From positions 248,001 to 312,000 of the forward strand of contig JAIQDT010001114.1 in assembly GCA_021521415.1 (NCBI GenBank): 64,000 nt of DNA, written 5' to 3'. Positions within the stretch are counted from its first letter, which is position 1; each line of letters opens with the position of its first letter. The translations under genes and the position numbers were made by a program. The notes below the pieces were generated by a model that did not search any database, had not been told where the DNA came from, and saw only the letters and a list, made by a program, of their open reading frames with translations. Source of the stretch: Bidens hawaiensis (taxonomy: Eukaryota; Streptophyta; Magnoliopsida; Asterales; Asteraceae). Below are positions 44,901 to 54,547 of the stretch, one piece after another.

Positions 44901-47789
44901 GTGTTAAGGCAAAACCCTTCACATACCTGGCACCAGCAGGGAATTGAAGCCAAGTACCTCGGCAACCAAGTAACTATAAGACGGGTGCGGGTACAGTGTT
45001 AAGGCAAAACCCTTCACATACCTAGCACCCGCAGGGAATTGACGCCAGGAATACCTTGGAAGTAAAGTAACCGTAAGACGAGCGCAGGTACAGTGTTAAG
45101 GCAAAACCCTTCACATACCTAGCGCTCCGCTGGGAATTGAAACCAAGAAGGATCTTCTAGGCAATGCTTGCGGAAACGGAAATAACATCCCCGCATAGCG
45201 GGAACGTCGAGAACTACGCTGTTTGAAGCTCCAGGATGGAATTGGTGGTTTTAACATAATTGATCACTATGTTCAAAACTACCAAAACCTGATGGAGAAT
45301 TCACACAAGTGGGACTCAATGCTCCTGACTTGCGAGGAGGTTACAGACCTACCCGCATCATACCCAAAGACCATGCAGGAAACTCGGGAATTTTTGCAAG
45401 TGACAAGGACTTCCGCGGGAGGAATCCACATGGAAAACCTTAAAAAACCCTTTTTCAAAACCCTTTGCTCAAGTCCAAAAGTTCACCTCACTTTATTAAA
45501 CACTCATGAGAAGAACATTGGACTGGGGGGACTTGAAGAGGTAGGTCCCAGCAGAGTCCAGTTGGACCCGCAAGACTCACCTTGAAGAGGAACGTCTGCG
45601 CAGAAACCAACTGGATCCGCAGGACCAACCATGCTCAGAGACGTGACGTCCTTACGCGCAGTACGCAAGCTGGTCCCGCAGGAAATGCCTCCCAATGGTG
45701 AAGGACTCCGCCTGTCCCCGCAGCCTCGGATACAAGCCATCAGGGAAGGCCACCCGCGCAGCAAGGCTACACGCACAAGGCACTTAGCTCTCAACCACTC
45801 AGTGTCACCTGAGGGAATGAGCAAAGCCGGGAACAATCCCGCACAAGGGCGGAAGGGGGAATACTCCCGCCCAAATAAGGCAGTCCGTACGATACGGGAA
45901 GATCTTCTGTAATGTACCTGACGAGGTATGGGAAAACACATACAGCATCATACTAAATTGTACCTTGTTAAAATGTTCGTACTGTCTGTTACCAAGGCCA
46001 AACACTCCATATTGAAGCTTATTAAGCCATTCTCCTTTAGGTTTGCCCTAAACAAGTAACAAAAAATTTTAAATCAACATGCAAATTCTAGTTAAATACA
46101 ATAATGGATCTACTAATCGCATGACGTTTACCTCAGTAAACCATTTATAGAATCTAGCAGCATTATCCGTTGGCTCGCCATCTCCATACCTACACAATCA
46201 ACATCATAAACAAATTCATTCAATAAATACTCATCTACCACCACCCCTTATATTATATTATACAGTTATATAAATATCATAACAATTTAATGTTTAATTG
46301 TTTATCAATAAATAACTTTTGACTTAAAAAGTTCCAACAACATAGCAATTAAATGGCAGGCTTACGTAGCCAAAAAGAAAAAAGCCAAAGATTCCTTCTT
46401 TAGTCTCTCCTCATACTCATCATCATCAGCAGCATAATCATCCTACAGTTTGGATAACAAATTCAATTTAATTAAATGGTTCAAACTTTTATGAATCAAA
46501 GAATCTGATCAGAACATGTGCATCTAATTTCATATCTGTAAAGTAAAGTCAAATACTCACCAAATCAATTACTTTAAACACTGCCTTTTCATATCTAGCT
46601 TTAGCTTCCTCCACAAGTGCCTTTACACAACAATAATAAATCATGTCAACAACACTAAAATCATCCATAATTGAATTTTTGAAAGTAGTGATGACATCAG
46701 CACCATACCGGGACTATGCTGAAAAATACCGATACCAAAAACAATTAAAAAAATATACCATACAACCGTACCGGTTTTTTCCGTGCGGTACCGATAGACA
46801 ACAGTACCACTAAAAATACCTAGACATAAGGTTCTGATGCCGAAAACATGAAAAACCGACTACTGCTCCCATTGGAAATACCGATGGAAACATGAAAAAC
46901 CGAGTATCGGTACCATTGAAAATACCAAAAAATACTGATGCCAAAAACATGAAAACCGAGTACCGGTACAATTGAAAATACCAATAAAAACCAGAACCAA
47001 AGGGCATCAATACCGTAACATTAAAAACCGAGTACCAATACCGAAAACATTTAAAATCGAACAGATTGTGTTCGATCAGAACCGGTACCATCAAAAATAT
47101 CGAAAAACACCTAAACCAAAAGTACCTAGACCGAAACATTAAAAACTACCTATATATTTCCTATTAAAAACCGAGTACCCGTACCGTTACCCATATATTC
47201 GGTACAAATGCTCATCCCTAATTAGAACCAATTGTGTTTGATCGGTACCGGTACAATTAAAAATATCAAAATATAAATAAACCAAAGCAACCGATACCGA
47301 AAACATTAAAAACCGTGTACCACTACCAGTACCTCTATACACGGTACAAAACGCTCATCCCTAATTTAAAACCAATTGCGTGTTTAATCGGCCCGGGTAC
47401 CATTAAAAATACCAGTACCGACACTCGGTACAAAACGCTCGTTCGTTGCTGATAATTAACTAAACCAAACCCATCATCACCTTGGCAAAACCTTCAGCAG
47501 TTCCCGTCTGCGTCCCGAAGAACACGGTAACCTTCTTCTTGCCATCATCCACCTCCTCTTCCTCCACCACTCTCTTGGGGACCACCACCACCGGCGACTC
47601 AGCAACCTTCTTGGTGGCCGATCTCCGCCAGACCATAACGACGACGCATCCGATCAGCACCGCAACGGAGGTGGTGAGCACCATCATCAGCTCACGGTTC
47701 TCCATGATTAAGGATAACGGCATCGATGCGTCGTTAAGTAACGCCGTGACGAGGTCGAGTGGTGAGACCTTGACGGAGTTGGAGTCCAT
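32970..47789 (-). CDS. CPR: NADPH-cytochrome P450 reductase (class II type), 17 exons, 692 aa
   Basis: Transfers electrons from NADPH through FAD and FMN to cytochromes P450 at the endoplasmic reticulum. Exons in order: 47789-47481, 46620-46561, 46442-46366, 46189-46132, 46047-45964, 37653-37617, 37495-37426, 37311-37126, 37026-36934, 36843-36618, 36072-35989, 35889-35738, 35641-35545, 35094-34867, 34252-34130, 34048-33935, 33050-32970. All introns are GT-AG and the lengths sum to 2079 bases (693 codons with stop), without a break. A membrane anchor lies at about residues 35-55 ([20 protein letters not shown]). The FMN site has [14 protein letters not shown] and [12 protein letters not shown], the FAD site RYYSISSSP, the NADPH site [16 protein letters not shown] and FFGCRNRKV, and the C-terminus is YLRDVW. 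The longer N-terminus fits class II plant enzymes. Intron 5 is 8310 bases because of a retroelement; without it about 104 bases would remain. Confidence 0.97.
35270..35440. repeat. Inverted repeat in reductase intron 13
   Basis: AGTATACTCATGTGCCCC (35274 on) and the inverse AGTATGCTCACGTGCCCC (ending about 35433) form arms of about 35 bases. Each contains an internal CCCCTCAC...GTGGGG palindrome. It resembles the CCCCTCACGTGAGGGG core of the 56 kb element. Probably a small MITE; no target duplication found. Confidence 0.45.
36190..36600. repeat. Three-copy tandem repeat in reductase intron 10
   Basis: Three diverged units (from about 36202, 36370 and 36498) share GACCTTTTTGTCCA-like starts, CAATGTSAATCTTTGAA middles and GTTTTCACGGGTCAAA-like ends. 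It accounts for most of the 545-base intron. No effect on splice sites is seen. Confidence 0.5.
37731..38702 (+). repeat. 5' LTR of the Retand-like element (972 bp)
   Basis: Runs from TGAAGAGGTAGG to GTTTCTTCA, directly followed by the PBS. It has a plausible TATA box GGCTATAAATACC (about 38403-38415). An internal direct repeat is centred on CACTATYAGCCGCTGCCTAC...CACCAACTAC (about 38202 and 38287). Open frames here are not coding; they recur only because the 3' copy shares the sequence. Confidence 0.85.
38703..38716 (+). other. Primer binding site
   Basis: TTGGCGCCATCCGT right after the LTR end, the TGGCGCC-type primer site of Tat/Ogre/Athila-lineage elements rather than the Met-type site of the other gypsy elements here. 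Which tRNA primes it (Arg or Asp are the usual candidates) I cannot settle. Confidence 0.75.
38765..40221 (+). pseudogene. gag of the Retand-like element, frameshifted
   Basis: ATG at 38765 ([15 protein letters not shown]). The N-terminus carries two copies of [12 protein letters not shown] charged, coiled-coil-prone stretch follows ([17 protein letters not shown]) and then an acidic patch (DDSEESDSD). Near 39310-39350 the frame changes, and the Retrotrans_gag domain goes on in the next one: [38 protein letters not shown], and LDFITRFN. A second shift near 40130 precedes the terminal YCDFH...[14 protein letters not shown], the C2H-type motif of this lineage. Two frameshifts make it non-coding. 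The capsid family is clear. Confidence 0.85.
40222..40446 (+). pseudogene. Integrase C-terminal remnant; rest of pol deleted
   Basis: Directly after the gag end the plus strand encodes [10 protein letters not shown] ... [22 protein letters not shown], the pattern of the integrase C-terminal module (Y.L.D.dG.piprtWn..HL). No protease, RT or RNase H motif occurs between the gag end and this, so about 3-4 kb of pol was lost in an internal deletion. Confidence 0.6.
40580..41045. repeat. About 150-bp tandem repeat, 2-3 units
   Basis: AAGATRAGGAAAACCTACACGCAGGT starts units near 40744 and 40892 (period 148), which are over 90% alike. A more diverged unit starts near 40587. Each contains GTGACGGTYCTACCCGCACAATCACG. 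Non-coding part of the element downstream of the pol remnant. Confidence 0.75.
41250..44285 (-). CDS. Antisense gene of the Retand-like element (gypsy-type transposase_28-like domain plus coiled coil), 5 exons
   Basis: A multi-exon gene on the opposite strand to the retroelement. Exons by splice signals: 44285-43565, 43502-42978, 42909-42490, about 42412-41661, 41585-41250; phases agree for the first three joins. The first exon ([14 protein letters not shown]) has the 'putative gypsy type transposon' domain usually labelled PF04195 ([35 protein letters not shown]). Exons 2-3 are low-complexity ([12 protein letters not shown], Ala/Pro/Thr-rich). Exon 4 is a long coiled coil ([20 protein letters not shown]...). 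The last exon ends [18 protein letters not shown] see no AG acceptor at the expected start of exon 4 (TTTTTGCTGTGTCGG), so that junction may be damaged. Function unknown; similar antisense ORFs occur in Tat-lineage elements. Confidence 0.75.
44413..44421 (-). promoter_or_regulatory. TATA box of the antisense gene
   Basis: On the minus strand, AGTATATAAAGGGGGAGAGGG lies about 130 bases before the ATG at 44285, a well-placed TATA box with a purine-rich leader. It implies that the antisense gene has its own promoter inside the retroelement. Confidence 0.55.
44755..45150. repeat. Minisatellite, four units of about 95 bp
   Basis: Units share ACCTTGGCGAACAAGTAACC, GTAAGACGGATGCGGGTA and GCAAAACCCTTCACATACCT. 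Starts lie near 44768, 44861, 44956 and 45053. It sits between the antisense gene's promoter side and the polypurine tract, matching the tandem arrays described for Retand-type elements. Confidence 0.8.
45534..45936 (+). repeat. Truncated 3' LTR (403 of 972 bp)
   Basis: Colinear with 37731-38133 without an indel; four substitutions were noted (e.g. CTATACGC/CTACACGC and GGGCGGGA/GGGCGGAA). It stops at GGTATGGGAAAA, after which reductase intron sequence (CACATACAGCATC) resumes 27 bases before exon 5. TATA, R and U5 are absent, so the element has no 3' end-processing LTR of its own. Confidence 0.85.
46690..47450. repeat. Degenerate ACCGGTACC-type minisatellite filling reductase intron 1
   Basis: Dozens of variants of AAAACCGAGTACCGGTACCATTGAAAATACC. 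GGTACAAATGCTCATCCCTA (47201-47220) and GGTACAAAACGCTCATCCCTAAT (47341 on) look like repeated termini. Related blocks occur at 32350-32530, 55870-55940 and 59200-59260. It fills nearly all of the 860-base intron without touching the splice sites. Confidence 0.65.
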
Positions 47790-47905
47790 GGATGAGAGTT
47801 TAGAGAGAGAAAGTGGTATGTGTTTCTTCTCTCTCTCTCTCTCTCTAGATGGATGGTGAAATGGAATTGGTGAGAGAAAGAGAGGTATTGGTTTTATTTA
47901 TGGCG
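47790..47905 (-). promoter_or_regulatory. Reductase 5' UTR and core promoter
   Basis: On the minus strand, a TATA-like CCATAAATAAAACC (about 47892-47903) lies about 105 bases before the ATG at 47789. Between them is a (GA)n tract (47829-47848 as CT on the plus strand), common in plant housekeeping leaders. Start site inferred. Confidence 0.5.
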
Positions 47906-50110
47906 GTGGGACCCAATCAGACTCCTTCACTCCTCAACTTATACCTACCTCCTCTCGTTAATTCACTTGCGCTTGTTTGGATTTCTGGTTATACATCCTA
48001 TATCATGTCATCAACCAATGAATAATAATTGGGAGAAATCGGTACTTAGCCTATGCGTAGTGGAGGGCTACAAATTGGGGCGTTTTTGTGTCGTGTGGCG
48101 CCTAGCCTTCTTCTAGGCTGTCCACATGTGCAATCCAGTCAGCATGTTTTCATTCTCATGTGCTCTAATATTCTGGCACGTGTCATCTCACACACTATTT
48201 AAACCTTATAATTTTCCATCATAATCATTTTAATCTCTCTCTCTCTCTCTCACAGCTTACTAACTCCACCATCCACCATCTTTTATATTCCGGTAATGTA
48301 TATTGAGATTAATCATTTTCCGGTAAGGTTATATATTATACTTTAATGGCCAACAATGTGATTTTCCGGCAAGTTTATATATTTTTCCGGCAACATCATA
48401 TTTTCTTCCGGTTATTATAGATCTGACCTTTTTATCTGTATTTTCATTGTTAACTGATTTTTTTTAAATCAGTTTAGGTTCTAAATTAAAAACGTCGAGG
48501 AAGCTAATATTTCTACATATTTGCGTTATTCCGGTAAATTTTCCGTTTATGTGTTATACCTATAACAATGGGTGTTTTATATTTATTTGAAGTTTAATAT
48601 TTTTCCTGTTTTTTTGTTATACATGTTTTTCTTCTAAGTTCTAAATATAAATCAGCTTCATCCATATTCAGTATCATTATTTCGTTTTTCCGGTAAGACA
48701 CATTTAAATTATCCGGTTATAAATTATAATTCAAATATTCCATAATATCAATGTTATAACAAAACTTTATTATTTAAGGTAATTTGCCCGATTGATTTAC
48801 GGAATATTTGATTTTAGTTTTTTAATAAAAAACGGAGATACCATGGTTATTATCATTATTTGTTATTTTCCGGTAAGACATTTAAAATTTTCGGTTATAA
48901 ATTATCAAATGTTTCATAACATCAACATTAATATTCTACTTTATAATTTCAGGTGAATTTCACGAGTCATACAACATAATTTCAATTTAAATTCTACGGA
49001 AAAATCCGAAATACCGTGGTCATTCTCACGATTTCGTTTTTCCGATAACACCTTTAAAATTTTTTGGTTATTAATTATAATTAAAATAATCCATAATATC
49101 AATATTAATATTCGATTTTATTATTTCAGATTATTGTCCCACTCATATTATCTAATTTCACGGATTGAGGATGACTTTATGAGATGTATTTTTTTATATT
49201 GATTTGTATTTATTTTTTGAATAATCATGTATATTCATGTACATATTTAATTATCACATTAATACAATTTATTTAGTTTGACTTTCCTTATTTGTTTAAA
49301 TAACCGAATTAACATGAATATTGTAATTTAAATACTTTAATTATCCCAATCACACTTTAATTAACATCAATATTGAATATTACCTTATTTTGATAATTTA
49401 CAAAACTATCTGATTACTATTTATATTCTAATTTCAAAAGTTTATTATTGTTTCTATTTATATTATATCTTACATAAATAAATATATGTAATGGATAGTT
49501 ATAAAATTGATCACACACTCAAATTTCACCTTACATATTTAAGGTCAGTGGAGGTTAATGCTTTGAATATGGTAATTATAAACATTTTTGTTATATGATT
49601 AACCATTAATTTATAATTAATGGTTCATATTAATAATAATGATTTGACTAAAATATATTATTTTATATACATTTAAATTTTGACTATATTGTTACATTTA
49701 AACAACTTAATGTAATTGTGTTTATAAAGGTTAATAACTTAAGGGTCATATACAATATATACAATATACAATATTGTATATATAAAAAATATATTTGGTA
49801 ATTGTATACAATATACAATATTGTATATATAAATTACAAATTCAAATTAACTTTTCGGTAATTGTATGCATCTTTGGTATATGATTTAGACTTTATTTTA
49901 TAATAATGATAATGAATAATGATTTGACTATAATTTTCAACATTTATATGAACTTTACAAAAATAAGTTATAGACTTTAATAATAACAAATCGAAATTCA
50001 AAATTATCTTACAATCTATTTCAATTTTAAATCCAATATCATAATCTCTACAACTACTACGAATTATTTCGTACTTTCGTTTTAAATATTACTCGGGTTT
50101 AAAATATATT
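47906..50110. other. Gene-free stretch upstream of the reductase
   Basis: No coding region. It holds a CT microsatellite (about 48235-48251) ending in CACAG. Next comes an array of TTTTCCGGTAAG-type repeats (48290-49140), described separately. AT-rich DNA with ACAATATACAATATTGTATAT palindromic repeats lies at about 49750-49830. A divergent non-coding transcript is possible but not shown. Confidence 0.45.
48670..49145. repeat. Three tandem units, about 175-bp period, each with splice-like borders
   Basis: TTCGTTTTTCCGGTAAGACA (about 48681), TGTTATTTTCCGGTAAGACA (about 48861) and TTCGTTTTTCCGATAACACC (about 49034) start units that share TTATAAATTATAA, CATAAYATCAA and an ATTATTTCAG-like end (48775, 48952, 49130). 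No ORF. Confidence 0.6.
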
Positions 50111-51662
50111 TGTAAGGCCCCATTCCCGGTAGCCCTACTTTAGCGTCGGATTTACTCATAAACACAGTTCTACAAATCAGAGTTAATCAAAACTTTCGCG
50201 GAATATAAAACTTTAACCGTTTATTACAAAACATTTAATCTTTTATTTGATACCAAAACACAAAACATTATATTTAAAACATCTTTTCTTCTTACTTTAG
50301 ATGCCAGTCATTCAATCCATGCCATGTGTCGTCCTCATGTAACTCTACAATCAGCTCACCTGCGTACATACTAAAAGTCAGCTACGCTGAGTGAGTTCTA
50401 TTTAATCAAGAAACTTGTCATACAACCACTACATGCATCATATACGTATCCGAAGACACATAGTCCACTATCTAACCTGCTCACCTTACCACTTAACCTC
50501 TTATTTACCCCTACCACTTAGCCACTTTAATAACGAATAACGTTATGCCACTTTGCCACTTTAATAACGTATAACGTTATGCCACTTTGCCACTTTAATA
50601 ACGAAGTCACGTATAGGCTTACCCTACCACGTACTTTCGTCATGCCACTAACACTCTTACTAGACTTTTGCTACTTCTAACACACTCTACCTCTACTTGT
50701 TTACAACACACTTCATATCATTACATCATTTACATAATAACCAAGTTACATCATAGCATTCATACACACTAATAACCACTTAACTATCACTATCCTTGAC
50801 GATGCATGCAATATCCGAAGATCGTTCACGCACTGACAAGTATTATATAATAGCTACCTCGAATAACATCTATAGCATACACTTACCACTTAAGGTAAGT
50901 GATTCACACTTCACATCGAGTATGCACACAGCCGCGAAAACATAACAAGGAAATGGGGCTAGAAACTCACCTGAACTCTGCTTCTTCCTCCGATAGTTGT
51001 AAATCCATTCTTTAACTGAGCTCGGCTGACTTTGAGGTTTTTGTTTGAAATCACTCGAGATACTCAAAACCATATCAAACGAACTCCGATTTGAGTGATT
51101 CAAGCGGCCACGGAACCATCTCGTCCCGATCTACGAACCCATCAGCTCACCTTCGCTGGAAACCACCGCTACAGTCGCCGGAATAGTGAAACAGTGGCCA
51201 GAAATCCTCATTTTGAGCTGCTGCGGTTATGCTGATAAAAACCGTACTTCCCGACCTCTGATCGAAGATCTAATCGGTGGGAATCTTCATTTATATACCA
51301 TGAACACTCAGTTAAAATTTGGGACCGATCCGACAACTAGATCTCCAGGAATCTTTGTGTCTTTGTGGGTGGTTTTCTCAAAAACGAGAATTGGGTTAAG
51401 TGTGTGTTTTGATGGTGGAGGCTATGGTGTAGAGATGTATGAAAATGGAAAGGATTAGGGTTTTAAGGGGTATTTATACTCCCTGAAGCCCATGGACTTA
51501 AGGCCCATTTTTCCTTTTTGGTCCATAATTAACTCCATCTAATTAGCCTACTTATCCTTCCATCCTTAATATTTTATTAATTCTCTACTAACTCAAGTAA
51601 ACTTTTCCATCATAAATAAATAATATATTAAATATTATTTTTAGAAATTTCGGGATGTTACA
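50111..51662 (-). mobile_element. Solo LTR, 1552 bp
   Basis: On the minus strand it opens TGTAACATCCCGAAATTTC and closes GGGGCCTTACA, with TG...CA ends. A perfect 5-bp target duplication ATATT is present on both sides (50106-50110, 51663-51667). A TATA motif (GAGTATAAATACCCC, near 51465-51479) in the same orientation supports the strand. No PBS, gag or pol is adjacent, so this is the product of LTR-LTR recombination of a lost element. A 34-base tandem repeat (GCCACTTTAATAACG, starts 50521, 50555, 50589) lies inside. Confidence 0.85.
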
Positions 51663-51667
51663 ATATT

Positions 51668-54373
51668 GTTGGTTCAAATACTATCATTTGGAACAATATT
51701 GAAATATATCATTTATTTATAAGTACAGCATTTGCATTTGATTAAATTTATATGATGTTACAAATATACTATGTTTTAAATATGTTCCACCGCGTGTAAC
51801 ACGGGCACTATCTTAAATCAATATTAGAATCTATGTTTTTTTAAGAGATTTGAATCACTTGAATATTGCTAATGTTAGAAAAGAAAGGGCACTTTTGGAT
51901 TTGGAAAATAAAGTTAGCGAGAAGGTAAAATGGTTGTTAGAGTGTGAGAACTATGAATCAAATTTTGATGATCTTTTAAACTCTTTAGAATCTGAAGATT
52001 AAATTTAAGGTAACACTTATTCAATAACTTAGTTATGCATGAATTTGTTGTTTAAATTTGTTATGCTTGTTGATATGTTTTTTACCCGTGTGTAACACAG
52101 GCTATACCCTAGTATATATATATGTGTATATATTGCACACACACATATTAATAATATATTAATATTCTTCAAACTTTTCAGGCGACAAATAGCCCCCGCC
52201 CCTTTTCGCCCAAATATCGTCGGGGGGGGGGGGGGGGGCGGTGTTCCACCTCTTTCTCGCCCCAACCATCGCCCGACAAAATCAGCATTCAGTCGGTTTT
52301 CGTTACGATACTAGAACTGAAATAAAACGCCGCGAGTATACGCGAATTCAATAAGTTTCCGTCACATTCGTCATGGTACCGTAACTAAAACAAAATAATA
52401 AAAAAGAACAGAAACAAAACCGACATTCGGTCAGTTTTCGTTACGTTCATTATGGACCGAAACTAAAACAAACCGAAAAAATACCACCAATTCTCTTAAA
52501 TCTTGCTTTATAATTCTTTAGTGGTATTTTGAAGCATATATGCTTGGGGTGTTTGTGAGTCGGACCGTTATTAACGGTTTTTGATAATCAAAATCTAAAA
52601 CCGAAGCGTTGAACATAAAAACCGAACCAAGCCAAACCGTTACTAACGGTTTGGTTTCACGGTTTGACCTTATAAGGCCTTAAAGTAAATGGCATTATAT
52701 AACGAAAAACTAATTTAATTAAACAAATAAAGTACACTACTTCAAACTGATTCATGATTCATCTAGACAAACATCTAACATACACTCAAATAGATCCAAG
52801 TAATAATTAACATTGGTTTTTGATATAATGCTTATCTTTGTTTTAAATATTGTGTTGTGTGATAACGTTCTATATTGGTAACTTGTGCATGACAGGTACC
52901 ATGAGGCCAAAGGTGAGCAAGAATGTGCAGGTGTTAATTTGTGCATGACCTGCCATGAGGCCAAAGGTGAGCAAGAATGCGCAGGTGCAAATATTGTTGA
53001 AGGGTTGAAAGCTTTAGTTCAAAGGGTATAATAGTAAAAATGCAAGTTTCTTTTCCTTTCTTTTCCATCTCGGGAACACACAATATGTTTAATTTCCTTT
53101 CTTTTCATTAAACTCGGGAACACGAAATGAAAACACATTTTTTCCTGTCCTTTCCTTTCTTTTTCCTTACCTTTCTTTTCTCTTGTTAAATGAAACTCGG
53201 GAACATAGTGTTAATGTACGTAGGTATATATTTTAATTCCAGTTAAATGTCATATTAAGCTATAAAAATACAAGTATTCATATATCTCTACTTTAGGCAT
53301 ATAGTTTGATTCATTTCATTTTATATAATTCTCTAACTTTCAAAGTTTATGAAAACTAGACATTATTAGGGTTTGCAACAGTTTTATGTTAACAGACGAT
53401 CGGTTTAAATCAATGAATTGAATAAAAACCATATATTTATTTATGTAAAAGAAATAACGAAATTACTTAAGTTATGTAAAACAATACGACTCGTATACCA
53501 ATTTACCTCAACCTAGTCAACATTTGTGTACATTGTAAACATAGACAAGTTGTGGTCACATTGTAAACGGTTATACCGGTTGATGGTTGAATTCTCAATC
53601 AGAACACAACATATTTATTAAACAAGTTACGCGTGACAATAAAAAAACATAATTGTATTTGTGTCGTATTTATGCTTTATTTGGAGTTACATATAATCTT
53701 GTAGAAAACAAAAAAAATATGTAAAGTAACATAAGTTTATTTATAGGTATTCACATAAACAACAAAACATAAGTAGTTTGCACTTTGCATATTTAGTTCT
53801 ACCATAAACATAAACAGATAAAAGTAATTCAAATATTAAAAAAACAACATTATTTTGGCTAATAATATTTGTCTTGACTTATTGTGTGCTCCTGATTTAT
53901 CCACGTGTCCCATGCCTAGCATTTGTGTGGCTCAAACTCAAAGTGTGCCGTGTTTTGTACTTTTTTCCTTTGTCAATAGAACTTTCAAATAAGACCTTGA
54001 AGGATTAGCAAAATTGCAAATGAACCCTGTGTATTATAAACAGAAGCGTCTGAAATTGGCATGTGATGTAAAACATGTCGACCATTAAAATCACGCGGGT
54101 CTGGTTTCTTCTTTCCAACAACCCCACACGCATTCTCAACGGACTTTATATATTAATTTAATTAAATGCATTCAAAGATCTATAGATGAAAGTATATACA
54201 AAAATATTTAAATAACATTCAATAGTACCTTGTATTTGTACACTAACTCCCTGATCATCTATAATGGTAATGAAGTCGCTTAAGTTGATGATAGATGTAT
54301 TATCGAGCTACGGTTGTTCACGATGGCAAACTCTGGGCTCGGCTAGATCATAAAATCGAGCTGAAAAATTGTG
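51668..54373. other. Gene-free stretch with repeat relics
   Basis: No coding region. Two sequences resembling Helitron 3' ends are here or nearby (CCCGTGTGTAACACAGG...CTAG at 52086-52113; compare CCGCGTGTAACACGGGC at 51788). A run of 17 G lies at 52222-52238. CGTTACGATACTAGAACTG / CGTTACGTTCATTATGGACC repeats occupy 52290-52460. A 56-base tandem duplication (starts 52883 and 52939, TTGTGCATGAC...GGCCAAAGGTGAGCAAGAATG) and a CTTTT-rich pyrimidine tract (53045-53185) follow. Confidence 0.5.
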
Positions 54374-54381
54374 CTTGAGCT

Positions 54382-54539
54382 CAGTGGCGGATCAATGAAT
54401 TATTTTCTTGTGGGGGCGACATCAGGACTTAACACTAATTTCAAGGGGGGGCGATCGAGGTTTTCACATAAAAATAACACAAAAAAAAAAAAATTAAGGT
54501 GAGTGGTCGCCCCCAACCTAATACATTATTCCGCCCCTG
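54382..54539. mobile_element. 158-bp hAT-type MITE
   Basis: Ends CAGTGGCGGATC and the inverse CAGGGGCGGAAT are hAT-like terminal inverted repeats. Perfect 8-bp duplication CTTGAGCT at 54374-54381 and 54540-54547. The interior has GGGGGCGAC / GTCGCCCCC-type arms, giving a hairpin, and an A12-13 run. Non-coding. Confidence 0.88.
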
Positions 54540-54547
54540 CTTGAGCT

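Larger units (their letters stand above)
37731..45936 (+). mobile_element. Retand/Tat-like Ty3/gypsy element inserted in reductase intron 5, pol deleted
   Basis: 8.2 kb, opposite in direction to the host gene. Order: 5' LTR (972 bp), PBS, broken gag, a short integrase-tail remnant, tandem repeats, an antisense gene with introns, a minisatellite, polypurine tract (GGACTGGGGGGACT, about 45520-45533), then only the first 403 bases of the 3' LTR. The shared 403 LTR bases differ at 4 positions, about 1%, so the insertion is recent. The flank before 37731 and that after 45936 share no convincing 5-base duplication, consistent with loss of the 3' end. Antisense ORFs and tandem arrays near the 3' end are known features of Retand/Tat-lineage elements. 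It cannot move by itself since RT, RNase H and most of integrase are gone. Confidence 0.9.

Noticed and set aside
40580..45150. Tandem repeats as a CRISPR array
   Set aside because: Repeat units are long and contiguous with no unique spacers, and the genome is a plant's.
32970..47789. Reductase gene as a pseudogene because of the large insertion
   Set aside because: All 17 exons join in frame with GT-AG borders, catalytic motifs are present and the stop is at the family's usual C-terminus.
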